Source: Agromyces mariniharenae (GTDB lineage Bacteria > Actinomycetota > Actinomycetes > Actinomycetales > Microbacteriaceae). Taken from it: 64,000 nucleotides of DNA. The stretch is from assembly GCF_008122505.1 (NCBI RefSeq), contig NZ_VSSB01000001.1, positions 1,720,891-1,784,890 on the forward strand. The letters are read 5' to 3'. Positions 8,732 through 17,316 of the stretch are shown here, piece by piece. Below the pieces are notes generated by a model that searched no databases, was not told the origin of the DNA, and saw only the letters and a program-made list of their open reading frames with translations. Positions within the stretch are counted from its first letter, which is position 1; the number at the start of each line of letters is the position of its first letter. Both the position numbers and the translations under genes were made by a program.

Positions 8732-10165
8732 ATGCAGAGTGTCGCGGCGGCCCTCGACCGGCTGGGCGAGCTGGCCGCTTCGCCGACCGTCGCGAAGCTC
8801 GCCGAGGCCTTCGCGGCCGCGGGCCACGAGCTCGCCCTCGTCGGCGGTCCGGTGCGCGACGCCTTCCTCGGTCGCGGCACGAACGACCTCGACTTCACGA
8901 CGGATGCCACGCCCGACGCGATCCTCGCGATCGTGAAGCCCATCGCCGAGGCGCACTGGGACATCGGCCGGGCGTTCGGAACCATCGGCGCGAAGGTCGC
9001 CGGCGAGACCGTGGAGATCACGACGTACCGCGCCGACGCCTACGACGGGGCATCCCGCAAGCCTGAAGTGATCTTCGGCACGAGCCTCGAGGACGACCTG
9101 ACCCGACGCGACTTCACGGTGAACGCGCTCGCCCTGCGACTCCCCCAGCTCGCGCTCGTCGACCCGTCGGGCGGCGTCGAGGACCTCCTCTCCCGCACGC
9201 TGCGCACGCCGGCCGCACCAGAGCAGTCGTTCGGCGACGATCCGCTCCGGATGCTGCGGGCCGCCCGGTTCTCGGCCCAGCTCGGCTTCGAGGTCGAGGC
9301 GGGCACGCGCGCGGCGATGTCCGAGCTCGCCCCCGAGATCGACCGGATCTCGGCCGAGCGGGTGCGCGACGAGCTGTCGAAACTCCTCCTCACGCCGGCG
9401 CCTCGCGGCGGCATCCGACTGCTCGTGGACTCGGGCCTCGCCGAGCGCGTGCTGCCCGAGATCCCGGCCCTGCGCCTCGAGGTCGACGAGCACCATCACC
9501 ACAAGGACGTGTACGAGCACTCGCTCACCGTGCTCGACCAGGCGATCGACTACGAGGTCTCGCGTGGCGTGCTCGACTCCCCCGACCTCGTCGTGCGCCT
9601 CGCGGCGCTCCTGCACGACATCGGCAAGCCCGCCACCCGCCGGCTCGAGCCCGGCGGCGCCGTGTCGTTCCACCATCACGACGTCGTCGGCGCGAAGCTC
9701 GCCCGCAAGCGCCTTCGCGAGCTGCGCTTCGACAACGACACCATCGCGGCGGTCTCCCGGCTCATCGAGCTGCACCTGCGCTTCTTCGGCTACGCGGATG
9801 CCGCGTGGACCGACTCGGCGGTGCGCCGCTACGTGCGCGATGCGGGCGACCAGCTCGAGCGCCTGCACATCCTGACCCGGGCGGACGTCACCACCCGCAA
9901 CCGCCGCAAGGCCGACCGCCTCGGCTTCGCCTACGACGACCTCGAGGAGCGCATCGCCGTGCTCGCCGAGGAGGAGGAGCTCGCGGCCGTCCGCCCCGAG
10001 CTCGACGGGCAGCAGATCATGCAGCTCCTCGACGTGAAGCCCGGACCGGTGGTCGGCGAGGCGTACCGCTACCTCCTCGAGGTGCGGCTCGACGAGGGCC
10101 CGATCGGCCCGGATGCCGCGAAGGAGCGCCTGCTCGACTGGTGGGCGGCGCGCGAGCGGGCCTGA
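8732..10165 (+). CDS. pcnA: CCA tRNA nucleotidyltransferase (poly(A) polymerase family)
   Basis: Adds or repairs the 3' CCA end of tRNAs. The 477-residue product has the class II nucleotidyltransferase core (GGPVRDAFLGRGTNDLDF, with the catalytic Asp pair in NDLDF), an RNA-binding helical neck (DDPLRMLRAARFSAQLGF), and a C-terminal HD domain (LLHDIGKPATR, with FHHHDVVG) as in actinobacterial family members. The in-frame upstream Met at 8696 is less likely because the -10 box lies between the two starts. It is divergent from the DUF6049-murJ operon, the usual arrangement in this phylum. Confidence 0.94.
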   Translation: MQSVAAALDRLGELAASPTVAKLAEAFAAAGHELALVGGPVRDAFLGRGTNDLDFTTDATPDAILAIVKPIAEAHWDIGRAFGTIGAKVAGETVEITTYRADAYDGASRKPEVIFGTSLEDDLTRRDFTVNALALRLPQLALVDPSGGVEDLLSRTLRTPAAPEQSFGDDPLRMLRAARFSAQLGFEVEAGTRAAMSELAPEIDRISAERVRDELSKLLLTPAPRGGIRLLVDSGLAERVLPEIPALRLEVDEHHHHKDVYEHSLTVLDQAIDYEVSRGVLDSPDLVVRLAALLHDIGKPATRRLEPGGAVSFHHHDVVGAKLARKRLRELRFDNDTIAAVSRLIELHLRFFGYADAAWTDSAVRRYVRDAGDQLERLHILTRADVTTRNRRKADRLGFAYDDLEERIAVLAEEEELAAVRPELDGQQIMQLLDVKPGPVVGEAYRYLLEVRLDEGPIGPDAAKERLLDWWAARERA

Positions 10166-10313
10166 CGCTTCGGTCGCCCTCGCCGCCGGCCGTCATCGAC
10201 CACGAGGCATCCTCAGCGTCGAATGGCGCGGCGACGCGGCATCCGTTACCATTGACAGGTTGCCCGAGCGCCGCATTCGCGGCCTCCTCGGTGCGACGCA
10301 TGTACACCCTCCT

Positions 10314-10360
10314 GTCACAGACCGTCTGTGACCGCTTGAGTCCGAAGGAGGTGGGTCTGT
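10314..10360 (+). promoter_or_regulatory. rpsF mRNA leader with two mutually exclusive helices (candidate S6:S18 autoregulatory element)
   Basis: GTCACAGA (10314-10321) pairs perfectly with TCTGTGAC (10325-10332) around a CCG loop. Alternatively ACAGACC (10317-10323) pairs with GGTCTGT (10354-10360), which would enclose the SD AAGGAGG just before ATG 10362. The two helices share bases and cannot coexist, which suits a translational switch. Bacterial rpsF leaders are known to bind the S6:S18 complex through a CCG-bearing helix; assigning this leader to that class is inference. Confidence 0.5.
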
Positions 10361-10361
10361 C

Positions 10362-10745
10362 ATGCACCAGTACGAGCTGATGGTCATCCTCGATCCCGAG
10401 ATCGACGAGCGCACCGTTGCTCCCAGCCTCGACAAGTTCCTCAACGTCATCCGCAACGATGGCGGCACCGTCGACAAGGTCGACATCTGGGGACGCCGTC
10501 GCCTGGCGTACGAGATCAAGAAGAAGAGCGAGGGCATCTACGCCGTCGTCGACTTCACCGCCGAGCCCGCGACCACCAAGGAGCTCGACCGCCAGCTGAA
10601 CCTCAGCGAGGCCGTCATGCGCACCAAGGTGCTCCGCGCCGAGGAGGCCATCGCCCAGGTGGCCGCCGTCGCCAAGGCCCAGGAGGAGCGCGCCGCGAAG
10701 AAGGCCGCCGCCGCCGCGAAGGCCCCCGCCAAGAAGGACGCCTAG
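10362..10745 (+). CDS. rpsF: 30S ribosomal protein S6
   Basis: Platform protein of the small subunit that binds 16S rRNA together with S18. The 127-residue product starts [17 protein letters not shown] and contains the family stretch [25 protein letters not shown]-terminal Ala/Lys-rich tail of about 30 residues is longer than the bare S6 fold but common in actinobacteria. SD AAGGAGG lies upstream at normal distance inside a structured leader. First gene of rpsF-ssb-rpsR-rplI, with ssb five bases downstream. Confidence 0.97.
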   Translation: MHQYELMVILDPEIDERTVAPSLDKFLNVIRNDGGTVDKVDIWGRRRLAYEIKKKSEGIYAVVDFTAEPATTKELDRQLNLSEAVMRTKVLRAEEAIAQVAAVAKAQEERAAKKAAAAAKAPAKKDA

Positions 10746-10750
10746 TCCCC

Positions 10751-11266
10751 ATGGCCGGCGAGACCATCATCACCGTGGTGGGCAACCTCACTGCAGATCC
10801 CGAGCTGCGCTACACGCAGAACGGGCTGGCGGTTGCCAACTTCACCATTGCGTCCACGCCCCGCACGTTCGACCGTCAGGCGAACGAGTGGAAGGACGGT
10901 GAAGCGCTGTTCCTGCGCGCGAGCTGCTGGCGCGAGTTCGCCGAGCACGTCGCGGGTTCACTCACCAAGGGTTCCCGGGTCATCGCTTCCGGGCGTCTCA
11001 AGCAGCGTTCCTACGAGACCAAGGAAGGCGAGAAGCGCACCACGATCGAGCTGGAGGTCGACGAGATCGGCCCCTCGCTCCGGTACGCGACCGCCCAGGT
11101 CACTCGCGCGCAGTCCAACCGCGGCGTGGGCGGCGGCTCCTTCGGGGGCGGCCAGTCCGACGACGCATGGGCTCCGAGCGCGCCTGCCGCCCAGTCGGGC
11201 GCGGCCGCCGGCGGCGACGTCTGGAACACGCCGGGCACCAACTACGGCGACGAGACCCCCTTCTAA
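10751..11266 (+). CDS. ssb: Single-stranded DNA-binding protein
   Basis: 171 residues. The OB-fold domain spans about residues 1-115 ([21 protein letters not shown] at the start, then [24 protein letters not shown]). A Gly/Ser/Ala-rich linker leads to the acidic C-terminal tip DETPF, which docks replication and repair partners. The position between rpsF and rpsR is the ancestral bacterial arrangement, linking SSB supply to ribosome synthesis. Start ATG is five bases after the rpsF stop, so translation is probably coupled. Confidence 0.97.
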   Translation: MAGETIITVVGNLTADPELRYTQNGLAVANFTIASTPRTFDRQANEWKDGEALFLRASCWREFAEHVAGSLTKGSRVIASGRLKQRSYETKEGEKRTTIELEVDEIGPSLRYATAQVTRAQSNRGVGGGSFGGGQSDDAWAPSAPAAQSGAAAGGDVWNTPGTNYGDETPF

Positions 11267-11314
11267 CATCCACGCCGGTTCCTCGACCGGCGAGCACTCA
11301 CCAAAGGATCAACA

Positions 11315-11575
11315 ATGGCTGGAAAGAGCAGCGGCGACCGCCGCAAGCCGAGCCGCGGGAAGGGCGCGAAGAACGCCGCCCCGGCGAAGTCCATCAAGGT
11401 CGGCGTCATCGACTACAAGGATGTCGCCACCCTTCGCAAGTTCATCTCGGAGCGCGGCAAGATCCGCGCCCGTCGTATCACCGGTGTCTCCGTGCAGGAG
11501 CAGCGCCTCATCGCCCGTGCCGTGAAGAACGCGCGCGAGATGGCGCTCCTGCCCTACTCGGGCTCCGGCCGCTAA
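11315..11575 (+). CDS. rpsR: 30S ribosomal protein S18
   Basis: Partner of S6 on the small-subunit platform. 86 residues, rich in Lys/Arg, with the signature [21 protein letters not shown] and [22 protein letters not shown]. It has no cysteines, so it is the zinc-free form. SD AAAGGA is well placed. It sits between ssb and rplI in the same operon. Confidence 0.97.
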   Translation: MAGKSSGDRRKPSRGKGAKNAAPAKSIKVGVIDYKDVATLRKFISERGKIRARRITGVSVQEQRLIARAVKNAREMALLPYSGSGR

Positions 11576-11586
11576 GGAGCACGACA

Positions 11587-12039
11587 ATGGCAAAGGTTAT
11601 TCTCACGCACGAGGTCACCGGCCTCGGTGCCGCCGGCGACGTGGTCGAGGTCAAGAACGGCTACGCGCGCAACTACCTGGTCCCCCAGGGCTTCGCGACG
11701 CCGTGGACCCGCGGTGGCGAGAAGCAGGTCGAGCAGATCAAGGCCGCCCGTGCGGCCCGCGAGCTCCACTCGCTCGAGGACGCGCAGGCCCTCAAGGCCA
11801 AGCTCGAGTCGACCAAGGTGAAGCTGGCCGTCAAGGCCGGCCTCGGCGGTCGCCTCTTCGGCTCGGTCAAGACGGCGGATGTCGCGTCGGCCGTCGAGGC
11901 CGCCGGCCTCGGCGAGCTCGACAAGCGCAAGATCGAGATCCCGACCCCCATCAAGGCGGTCGGCGAGCACGAGGCGACCGTTCGCCTCCGCGACGAGGTC
12001 TCGGCCACGATCACCCTCCAGGTGGTCGCCGCGAAGTAG
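11587..12039 (+). CDS. rplI: 50S ribosomal protein L9
   Basis: 150 residues. The N-terminal rRNA-binding domain ([20 protein letters not shown], then [16 protein letters not shown]) is joined by the long connecting helix, rich in Lys and Ala, to the C-terminal domain ending [13 protein letters not shown]. It is a two-domain strut at the base of the L1 stalk. ATG 11587 follows AAGGAG by seven bases and lies 11 bases after rpsR. The gene is last in the operon and a strong hairpin follows. Confidence 0.97.
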   Translation: MAKVILTHEVTGLGAAGDVVEVKNGYARNYLVPQGFATPWTRGGEKQVEQIKAARAARELHSLEDAQALKAKLESTKVKLAVKAGLGGRLFGSVKTADVASAVEAAGLGELDKRKIEIPTPIKAVGEHEATVRLRDEVSATITLQVVAAK

Positions 12040-12053
12040 TTCGCACGCACTCC

Positions 12054-12091
12054 GAGACGGCGGTTCGGGCTTCGGCCCGGGCCGCCGTCTC
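12054..12091 (+). terminator. Terminator of the rpsF-ssb-rpsR-rplI operon
   Basis: GAGACGGCGG pairs with CCGCCGTCTC, and inside it GGGC pairs with GCCC around a TTCG tetraloop. The stem lies 15 bases after the rplI stop. There is only a weak T-run after it, as is common in high-GC actinobacteria. Confidence 0.8.
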
Positions 12092-12217
12092 CGTGTCTCC
12101 GGGGCCGTGCTCGGGAGGGCGCGTTCGACCCGCCCGGCCGTCCCCCTCGCCGGCCGGGATGCCCCCGTTTCGATTGCACAGGTCTACACCGTCGCGGCCC
12201 CGCCCGCAAGACGAGGT

Positions 12218-12447
12218 TGTGGACATCCTGTGATGGTTGTGCACAGGTGCGCATGGGGCGTCCGTGGATTCTCGAAGAAGTTTTCCCCCACAGGTGTGGA
12301 AACGCGAAACACCTGATCGTTCTGAAATTCAACCGGTGTAATTCCCCAGATTTCCACAGTTTTCCACAGGGGATGTGCACACGTTCCGCGGCGTTTCGCC
12401 CAGTTTGTCCCCAGAGTTATCCACAGGCTGGCTTGTGCTGTGGACGA
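12218..12447. promoter_or_regulatory. Cluster of DnaA-box-like 9-mers between rplI and dnaB
   Basis: The 486 bases from 12092 to 12577 contain no gene I can support. They hold TTATCCACA at 12417-12425, a perfect DnaA box. Seven near matches surround it: ATGTCCACA (12218-12226, minus), TTGTGCACA (12237-12245), GTTTCCACA (12295-12303, minus), ATTTCCACA (12350-12358), TTTTCCACA (12360-12368), TTGTCCCCA (12405-12413) and TCGTCCACA (12439-12447, minus). The stretch around 12310-12360 is also unusually AT-rich for this genome. It is not the usual oriC neighbourhood, so a regulatory or titration site for DnaA is more likely. Confidence 0.6.
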
Positions 12448-12577
12448 CGCTTCCATATCGTGAAGCAGCGTCCTTCGATCAGCGGGTGTACCCCGGTCGG
12501 AAAGCCCATGTCAGAGGCTCCGGCCACACTGAAGTGCGGGCGCCAGCACGCTGCCGGCGAAGGCCGAATCGGAGGTC

Positions 12578-13954
12578 ATGGAGTTGTCGATCGCGCACAT
12601 CGGACTCGCCGAACCGGTCGACGACGACGCCCGCCGCGGTGAGCGCACTCCGCCGCACGACCTCCTCGCCGAGCAGAGCGCGCTCGGCGGCATGATGCTC
12701 TCGAAAGACGCCGTCGCCGACGTCATCGAGACCGTCCGCGGCATCGACTTCTACGTGCCGAAGCACGAGGTCGTCTTCAACGCGATCCTCTCGCTCTACT
12801 CGCACGGCGAGCCCACCGACGTGATCGCCGTGACCGACGAGCTCACGAAGACCGGTGAGCTGCAGCGCGCCGGCGGCGTCGAGTACCTCCACACGCTCAC
12901 GAGCCTCGTGCCCACCGCGGCGAATGCCGGGTTCTACGCGTCGATCGTCGCGGAGCGCGCGCTCCTGCGCCGCCTGGTCGAGGCCGGCACGCGCATCGTG
13001 CAGATGGGCTACGCCGGCGAGGGCGAGGTCACCGAGCTCGTCAACAACGCGCAGGCCGAGATCTACTCGGTCACGGGTTCGACCGAGAGCGAGGACTACG
13101 TCCCGCTCACCGAGGCCGTCACGGCCGCGATCGACGAGATCGAGGCGGCCAAGCACACCGACGGCAAGTTCACCGGCGTACCCACCGGATTCGCCGACCT
13201 CGACGAGCTGACGAACGGCTTCCACCCCGGGCAGATGATCATCGTCGCCGCGCGTCCTGCTATGGGCAAGTCGACGCTCGCGCTCGACTTCGCGCGCGCG
13301 GCGGCGATCGGCAACGACCTTCCCTCGATCTTCTTCTCCCTCGAGATGGGCAAGAGCGAGATCGCCATGCGCCTGCTCTCGGCCGAGGCATCCGTGCCAC
13401 TGCAGATGATGCGCAAGGGCACGGTCGACTCGCGCGACTGGACCACGATCGCCGCGACGCGCGGGCGCATCAACGACGCGCCGCTCTACATCGACGACTC
13501 GCCGAACATGACGCTCGTCGAGATCCGCGCGAAGTGCCGGCGCCTCAAGCAGCGCGTCGGGCTCAAGATGGTCGTCATCGACTACCTGCAGCTCATGACG
13601 AGCGGCAAGCGCGTCGAGAGCCGCCAGCAGGAGGTCTCGGAGTTCTCGCGTGCGCTCAAGCTGCTCGCCAAGGAGCTGCAGGTGCCGGTCATCGCCCTCT
13701 CGCAGCTCAACCGTGGCCCCGAGCAGCGCGCCGACAAGATGCCCGCCCTCTCCGACCTGCGCGAGTCGGGTTCGATCGAGCAGGACGCCGACATGGTGAT
13801 CCTGCTGCACCGCGAGTCCGCCTACGAGCGCGACAGCCCCCGCGCAGGCGAGGCCGACCTCATCGTCGCCAAGCACCGCAACGGCCCCACCCGCACCATC
13901 ACGGTCGCGTTCCACGGCCACTTCTCGCGGTTCGCCGACATGGTGCAGGTGTAG
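12578..13954 (+). CDS. dnaB: Replicative DNA helicase DnaB
   Basis: 458-residue ring helicase. The N-terminal primase-interaction domain (LLAEQSALGGMMLSKDAVAD) is followed by the RecA-like motor: Walker A ARPAMGKS near residue 224-231, Walker B region MVVIDYLQLM, and the DnaB signature SRALKLLAKELQVPVIALSQLNR. It is continuous, with no intein, unlike several mycobacterial dnaB genes. GGAGG lies only two bases before ATG 12578; TTG 12584 would have eight-base spacing and an N-terminus LSIAHIGL, so the start may be six bases later. A DnaA-box cluster precedes it. Confidence 0.96.
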   Translation: MELSIAHIGLAEPVDDDARRGERTPPHDLLAEQSALGGMMLSKDAVADVIETVRGIDFYVPKHEVVFNAILSLYSHGEPTDVIAVTDELTKTGELQRAGGVEYLHTLTSLVPTAANAGFYASIVAERALLRRLVEAGTRIVQMGYAGEGEVTELVNNAQAEIYSVTGSTESEDYVPLTEAVTAAIDEIEAAKHTDGKFTGVPTGFADLDELTNGFHPGQMIIVAARPAMGKSTLALDFARAAAIGNDLPSIFFSLEMGKSEIAMRLLSAEASVPLQMMRKGTVDSRDWTTIAATRGRINDAPLYIDDSPNMTLVEIRAKCRRLKQRVGLKMVVIDYLQLMTSGKRVESRQQEVSEFSRALKLLAKELQVPVIALSQLNRGPEQRADKMPALSDLRESGSIEQDADMVILLHRESAYERDSPRAGEADLIVAKHRNGPTRTITVAFHGHFSRFADMVQV

Positions 13955-13975
13955 CCGACGCGGCTGTGCTCCCGT

Positions 13976-14323
13976 TCACCCGACGCTGCGGATGATGTCG
14001 ATGAGCTCGTCGAGTCGGTAGCCGTGTCGTCGCGCGTAGTCGACGAGTTCGCGCGAGCGGCGCACGACTTCGCCTCGCTCTGGTGAGGCGGCCACGGAGA
14101 TCCCTCGGCCTCTGCGGAATTCCAGCAGGCCCTCGTCGCGCAGGGTGCGCAGCGCGCGCAGCACGGTGTTGGCGTTCACGCCGAGGACGGCGGCGAGGTC
14201 CTTCGCGGGTGGGAGCCGGTCGCCGGGATTGGCCTCGCCGTCGGCGATGGCGCGGCGGATCTCGCCGGCGACCTGTTCGTGCAGGTCGACGGGGTCGTCC
14301 TTGTCGACTTCGAGGTGCACCAT
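13976..14323 (-). CDS. GntR-family regulator, short YtrA-like type
   Basis: 115 residues. A winged helix-turn-helix (LHEQVAGEIRRAIADGEANPGDRLPPAKDLAAVLGV, then NTVLRALRTLRDEGLLEFRRGRGI) is followed by only a short helical tail, as in YtrA regulators, with no effector-binding domain. It is divergent from a membrane-anchored protein gene, and the 41-bp gap holds repeated GATGCTA half-sites next to its own start codon, so it probably represses itself and the divergent gene. It converges on dnaB with a 21-base gap. Confidence 0.85.
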   Translation of the reverse strand: MVHLEVDKDDPVDLHEQVAGEIRRAIADGEANPGDRLPPAKDLAAVLGVNANTVLRALRTLRDEGLLEFRRGRGISVAASPERGEVVRRSRELVDYARRHGYRLDELIDIIRSVG

Positions 14324-14347
14324 GATGCTAATGATGCTAGCATTATC
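14324..14347. promoter_or_regulatory. Operator/promoter between the GntR gene and the divergent membrane protein gene
   Basis: GATGCTA occurs twice in tandem (14324-14330 and 14333-14339), and ATGCTAGCAT (14334-14343) is a perfect 10-bp palindrome. It contains -10-like TAGCAT on both strands. Position between two divergent starts suggests that the neighbouring GntR protein binds here. Confidence 0.55.
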
Positions 14348-14364
14348 CGCGGAAGGGACGGATC

Positions 14365-15432
14365 ATGGCGGTCATCGCACCGCCGCGTCAGCCCGACTCC
14401 CGCGATGCCGAATCCACCGTCGAGCCGGACCGGGGCGGCGAAGCCCTCATCGAAGAAGCGAAGCAGCATGCGAAGCTGCGCAGACGACGTGTCGCGGTCA
14501 CCGCGGTCGTGGCCTCATTGGCGGTCGTCTTGGCGACCGGACTCGCGTTCGGGTTCGCGGGAGCGACCAGTGAGCGCGGGCCGGAGCCCGCGGTAACGAA
14601 GGCAGAACTGGTTCCCGCGTATCCCGTGGCGAGCGCCGAGCTCGTCGCCTCGTTCTACACGCACTGGGGCACCGGCCTGGGGGACAACTTCAAATACGTG
14701 TACGACGATGGGCGGGTCGTATCCACAAACGGCGCGGGAGGTTGGCAGCAGCAGCGGCTGACCCCGGGCGGCCTCGAGCTGCTCCGGGCCGGGATCACCG
14801 CCAGCGGCATCCTCGGGCCGGACAGGTACGTGGGGCCTCTCCAGGGAATCGGGTCGGGCGCGTTCGTGCAGCTTCGCGTCGACGGCGTGCTGACCGCAGC
14901 CTGGCAACCCTGGCCGGCCGTCGATGAGATCGACGCGTTCAACCAGGTCATCGGCCAGCTCATCCGGTTCGGCGACTGGCTGCCCGCCGACGCGTGGGCG
15001 CAGCGCGAGACGACGGCGTACGTACCACCCGGGTACGCGGTGTGCGCCGAGGTCATGCGGGCGGACCGGGGTGTATTCGCGACGACGGCTGACCGGGACG
15101 CCGCGTTGGCCCACCTCCCCGAGGATGCCGCCGCCGTACTCGCCGCCGGCCCGAGATTCCTGACCTTCGACGCCCAGGTCGATGCCTACATCGCGAGCGG
15201 GTCGACCCCGAGCTCCGATGTCATCGGCTGCCGCCACCTCACTCCCGCGCAGGCGCAATCCGTCGTCGACGCCCTCGTGACCGCGTGGCCGGGCTGGGGC
15301 CGGCGGGTCCTGCTCGCCGAGCGCGAGACCAACCTGGTCATGTCGACCCGGATTCCGGGAGTCGGGCGGGTGGGTGTGACATTCGGCCCGATGCTCCCGC
15401 ACGGCGTCCCTGAGTTCGCAATGTACGGGTAA
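14365..15432 (+). CDS. Membrane-anchored protein of unknown function
   Basis: 355 residues. A short N-terminal cytosolic part with many charged residues (EEAKQHAKLRRRR) precedes one transmembrane helix (VAVTAVVASLAVVLATGLAF), followed by a mostly extracytoplasmic domain of about 280 residues with no motif I recognise. The layout resembles a membrane anchor plus sensory or binding domain. SD GGAAGGGA precedes ATG 14365. Divergent from, and probably controlled by, the GntR regulator. No enzyme function should be assigned. Confidence 0.7.
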   Translation: MAVIAPPRQPDSRDAESTVEPDRGGEALIEEAKQHAKLRRRRVAVTAVVASLAVVLATGLAFGFAGATSERGPEPAVTKAELVPAYPVASAELVASFYTHWGTGLGDNFKYVYDDGRVVSTNGAGGWQQQRLTPGGLELLRAGITASGILGPDRYVGPLQGIGSGAFVQLRVDGVLTAAWQPWPAVDEIDAFNQVIGQLIRFGDWLPADAWAQRETTAYVPPGYAVCAEVMRADRGVFATTADRDAALAHLPEDAAAVLAAGPRFLTFDAQVDAYIASGSTPSSDVIGCRHLTPAQAQSVVDALVTAWPGWGRRVLLAERETNLVMSTRIPGVGRVGVTFGPMLPHGVPEFAMYG

Positions 15433-15653
15433 CGGGTGCCAGCTGATTCTGCCCGGGGATTGCTCTCGCGGTAACCCCGGAGCCTCGGTCCAGTGCCAAG
15501 TCGACGTCGAACCTACAGCGTCCATGACCGCCATGCGTTGCGTGGACACCGGGCCGACCGTGAGCAGGTTCTCTGCGCATCCTCCGCGACTGAGCCGGTC
15601 ACGGTCGGCGCGCGTCCACGCGGCGGCTTCACGCCGAGGACCTACACGGATGG

Positions 15654-16142
15654 CTACTGTCGAAGGTCCTCTCGAAGGTCGGTCGTTGCGGGACCCGCAG
15701 GGACGGCGGGGGTTCGCGGCCATGTCCAGGCGGAGCGCAGGATGAAGGCCAGGAGCAGCACCTCGAGTCCGATCGAGAGGCCGTAGAAGGCGGCCCACTC
15801 CCAGGTCGCCCCTGCCGCGTTGAACATCGAATAGGGGATGAGGAGCGATGCAACGACGAGGTTCGTAGCGCGGTTCACCCCGGCGGGCAGCGTCATGGAG
15901 AGCGCCACCATCAGGGCCGGGATCGACACGGACACGAGGAAGATGGTCAACAACGTCGAGCTGATGTCGAACCTCCAGACGAGACCATTCAGGATGCCGT
16001 CGACTACGCCGGGTTTGTAGAAGTTGAAGAGGTCGACGTAGATGTAGAGGAACATGAAGCTGGTCCATGCGGCGGCGAGTTTGACCTGCACGGGGATCGG
16101 CACGTTGTCGAGCAGGTTCGGGGTTGTCGTTCGGATGGTCAT
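15654..16142 (-). CDS. Small integral membrane protein (DUF6326-like)
   Basis: 162 residues with about four hydrophobic segments (VKLAAAWTSFMFLYIYVDLF; LLTIFLVSVSIPALMVALSM; NLVVASLLIPYSMFNAAG; FYGLSIGLEVLLLAFIL). It resembles DUF6326 proteins, whose function is not established. ATG 16142 has a strong SD (AGAGGAA), which rules out the longer upstream frame. The 221 bases between it and the previous gene hold nothing I recognise. It lies downstream of the oxidoreductase gene on the same strand (95-base gap), so it may share its TetR control. Confidence 0.7.
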   Translation of the reverse strand: MTIRTTTPNLLDNVPIPVQVKLAAAWTSFMFLYIYVDLFNFYKPGVVDGILNGLVWRFDISSTLLTIFLVSVSIPALMVALSMTLPAGVNRATNLVVASLLIPYSMFNAAGATWEWAAFYGLSIGLEVLLLAFILRSAWTWPRTPAVPAGPATTDLREDLRQ

Positions 16143-16237
16143 CAGTTCCTCTTTCTCGAGGGGCGGTCCCTCCGCCGGAGTGGCGGCAGGTCTGGGCGTG
16201 CAAACGCGGGGGTTGGTCGTTCTCGTCGGTCCGGTCG

Positions 16238-17278
16238 TCAGATGGTGACGACGACCTTCCCTCGGGCGTGGCCGGCCGCGACGTGGCGGAGCGCGTCGGC
16301 TGCTTCGTCGAGGGTGTAGGTGCGGTCGATGGCGGGCGTGACCTGCCCGGTCGTGAGCAGGTCGGCCAGGGCGAGCAGGTCCTGGCGCTTCCCGACCGAC
16401 GTGAAGGGCCTCAGCCGCTGACGGGTGAACCCGGACAGCACGCGCGCCTTGGCGATCCGACCGAGAGGGCCGAACCAGCGGCCGCCGAGTCCGTTGTTGG
16501 GGATGAGGGTGCCGGTGGGCGTCAGCGCTCGGCGGACAGCAGCCAGGGGCTGGGCTTCCACGTTGTCGAGGATGACGTCGTAGTGCTTCCCGGTGCCGGT
16601 GAAGTCGGTCTCCGTATAGTCGACGACGTGGTCGGCACCGAGCGACCGGACCAAGTCGACGTTGCGGGTGCTGCACACACCCGTCACCTCGGCGCCGAAC
16701 ACCTTGGCGATCTGTACGGCGAAGGAGCCCACGCCGCCAGACGCGCCCGTGACCAGCACCGTCTGGCCAGGTCGGACCTTCGCGATCTCGCGGAGCGCCT
16801 GCAACGCCGTCATGGCCGACGTGGGCACTGCTGCCGCGTCCACGACCGACAGGTCGGCGGGCATGGACACGAGGTGGTCCGCCGGGACGCAGGCGTACTC
16901 CGCGAGGGTTCCAGCGATGCTCCAGCCGAACACCCTGTCGCCGGGGCGGAGAGCGGTGACCTCCTTCCCGACCGCCACCACCACGCCGGCGAGGTCCCTG
17001 CCGGGGATGCCGTGGCGCGGCCGGCGGAGCCCGAACACCAGCCGCACCACGTACGGCTCACCGGTCATGACGAAGTAGTCGCCAGGATGCACCGAGGCCG
17101 CGCCCACCCGGACGAGCACATCGCCTCGACCGGGCACCGGCAGCCCGACCTCGGACGACTCGAGCACGGAGGGCGGGCCGTAACGGCGCTGGACGGCGGC
17201 CCGCATCGTCGCCGCCCCGGTCGGGTTCGCCGCCGGCACCAGGCGAGCTCCCGCATCCGATCGCTCTTCGATTCCCAC
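16238..17278 (-). CDS. NAD(P)-dependent medium-chain dehydrogenase / quinone oxidoreductase-like
   Basis: 346 residues. GroES-like N-terminal domain (PGRGDVLVRVGAASVHPGDY) and Rossmann domain with TVLVTGASGGVGSFAVQIAK. The structural and catalytic zinc cysteines of classical alcohol dehydrogenases are missing, so it belongs to the zinc-independent quinone oxidoreductase side of the MDR superfamily. Substrate unknown. GTG 17278 is well supported by GAGGAGG five bases upstream. Divergent from a TetR regulator across a 24-bp near-palindrome that overlaps its -10 (TACGGT, 17321-17326 minus), so it is the likely regulated target. Confidence 0.87.
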   Translation of the reverse strand: MGIEERSDAGARLVPAANPTGAATMRAAVQRRYGPPSVLESSEVGLPVPGRGDVLVRVGAASVHPGDYFVMTGEPYVVRLVFGLRRPRHGIPGRDLAGVVVAVGKEVTALRPGDRVFGWSIAGTLAEYACVPADHLVSMPADLSVVDAAAVPTSAMTALQALREIAKVRPGQTVLVTGASGGVGSFAVQIAKVFGAEVTGVCSTRNVDLVRSLGADHVVDYTETDFTGTGKHYDVILDNVEAQPLAAVRRALTPTGTLIPNNGLGGRWFGPLGRIAKARVLSGFTRQRLRPFTSVGKRQDLLALADLLTTGQVTPAIDRTYTLDEAADALRHVAAGHARGKVVVTI

Positions 17279-17316
17279 AGAAGCCTCCTCATCCGTGCCG
17301 CGACCCTCGCTGGCTC

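Noticed and set aside
10247..10257. TTGACA at 10252-10257 as -35 of the rpsF operon
   Set aside because: No TANNNT lies 16-19 bases downstream. TACCAT (10247-10252) overlaps it and could be a -10 instead, but the evidence was too weak to list.
12218..12447. The DnaA-box cluster as the chromosomal oriC
   Set aside because: oriC in this group lies by dnaA and dnaN, neither of which is here. Only one box is a perfect match. I keep it as a secondary DnaA-binding candidate.
12578..13954. Intein in dnaB
   Set aside because: The helicase motor is continuous from Walker A to the last motif with no insertion.
14515..16203. Open frame of 562 codons on the minus strand
   Set aside because: Crosses the membrane-anchored protein gene and the DUF6326-like gene in another frame; no SD, and the overlapping genes have better support.
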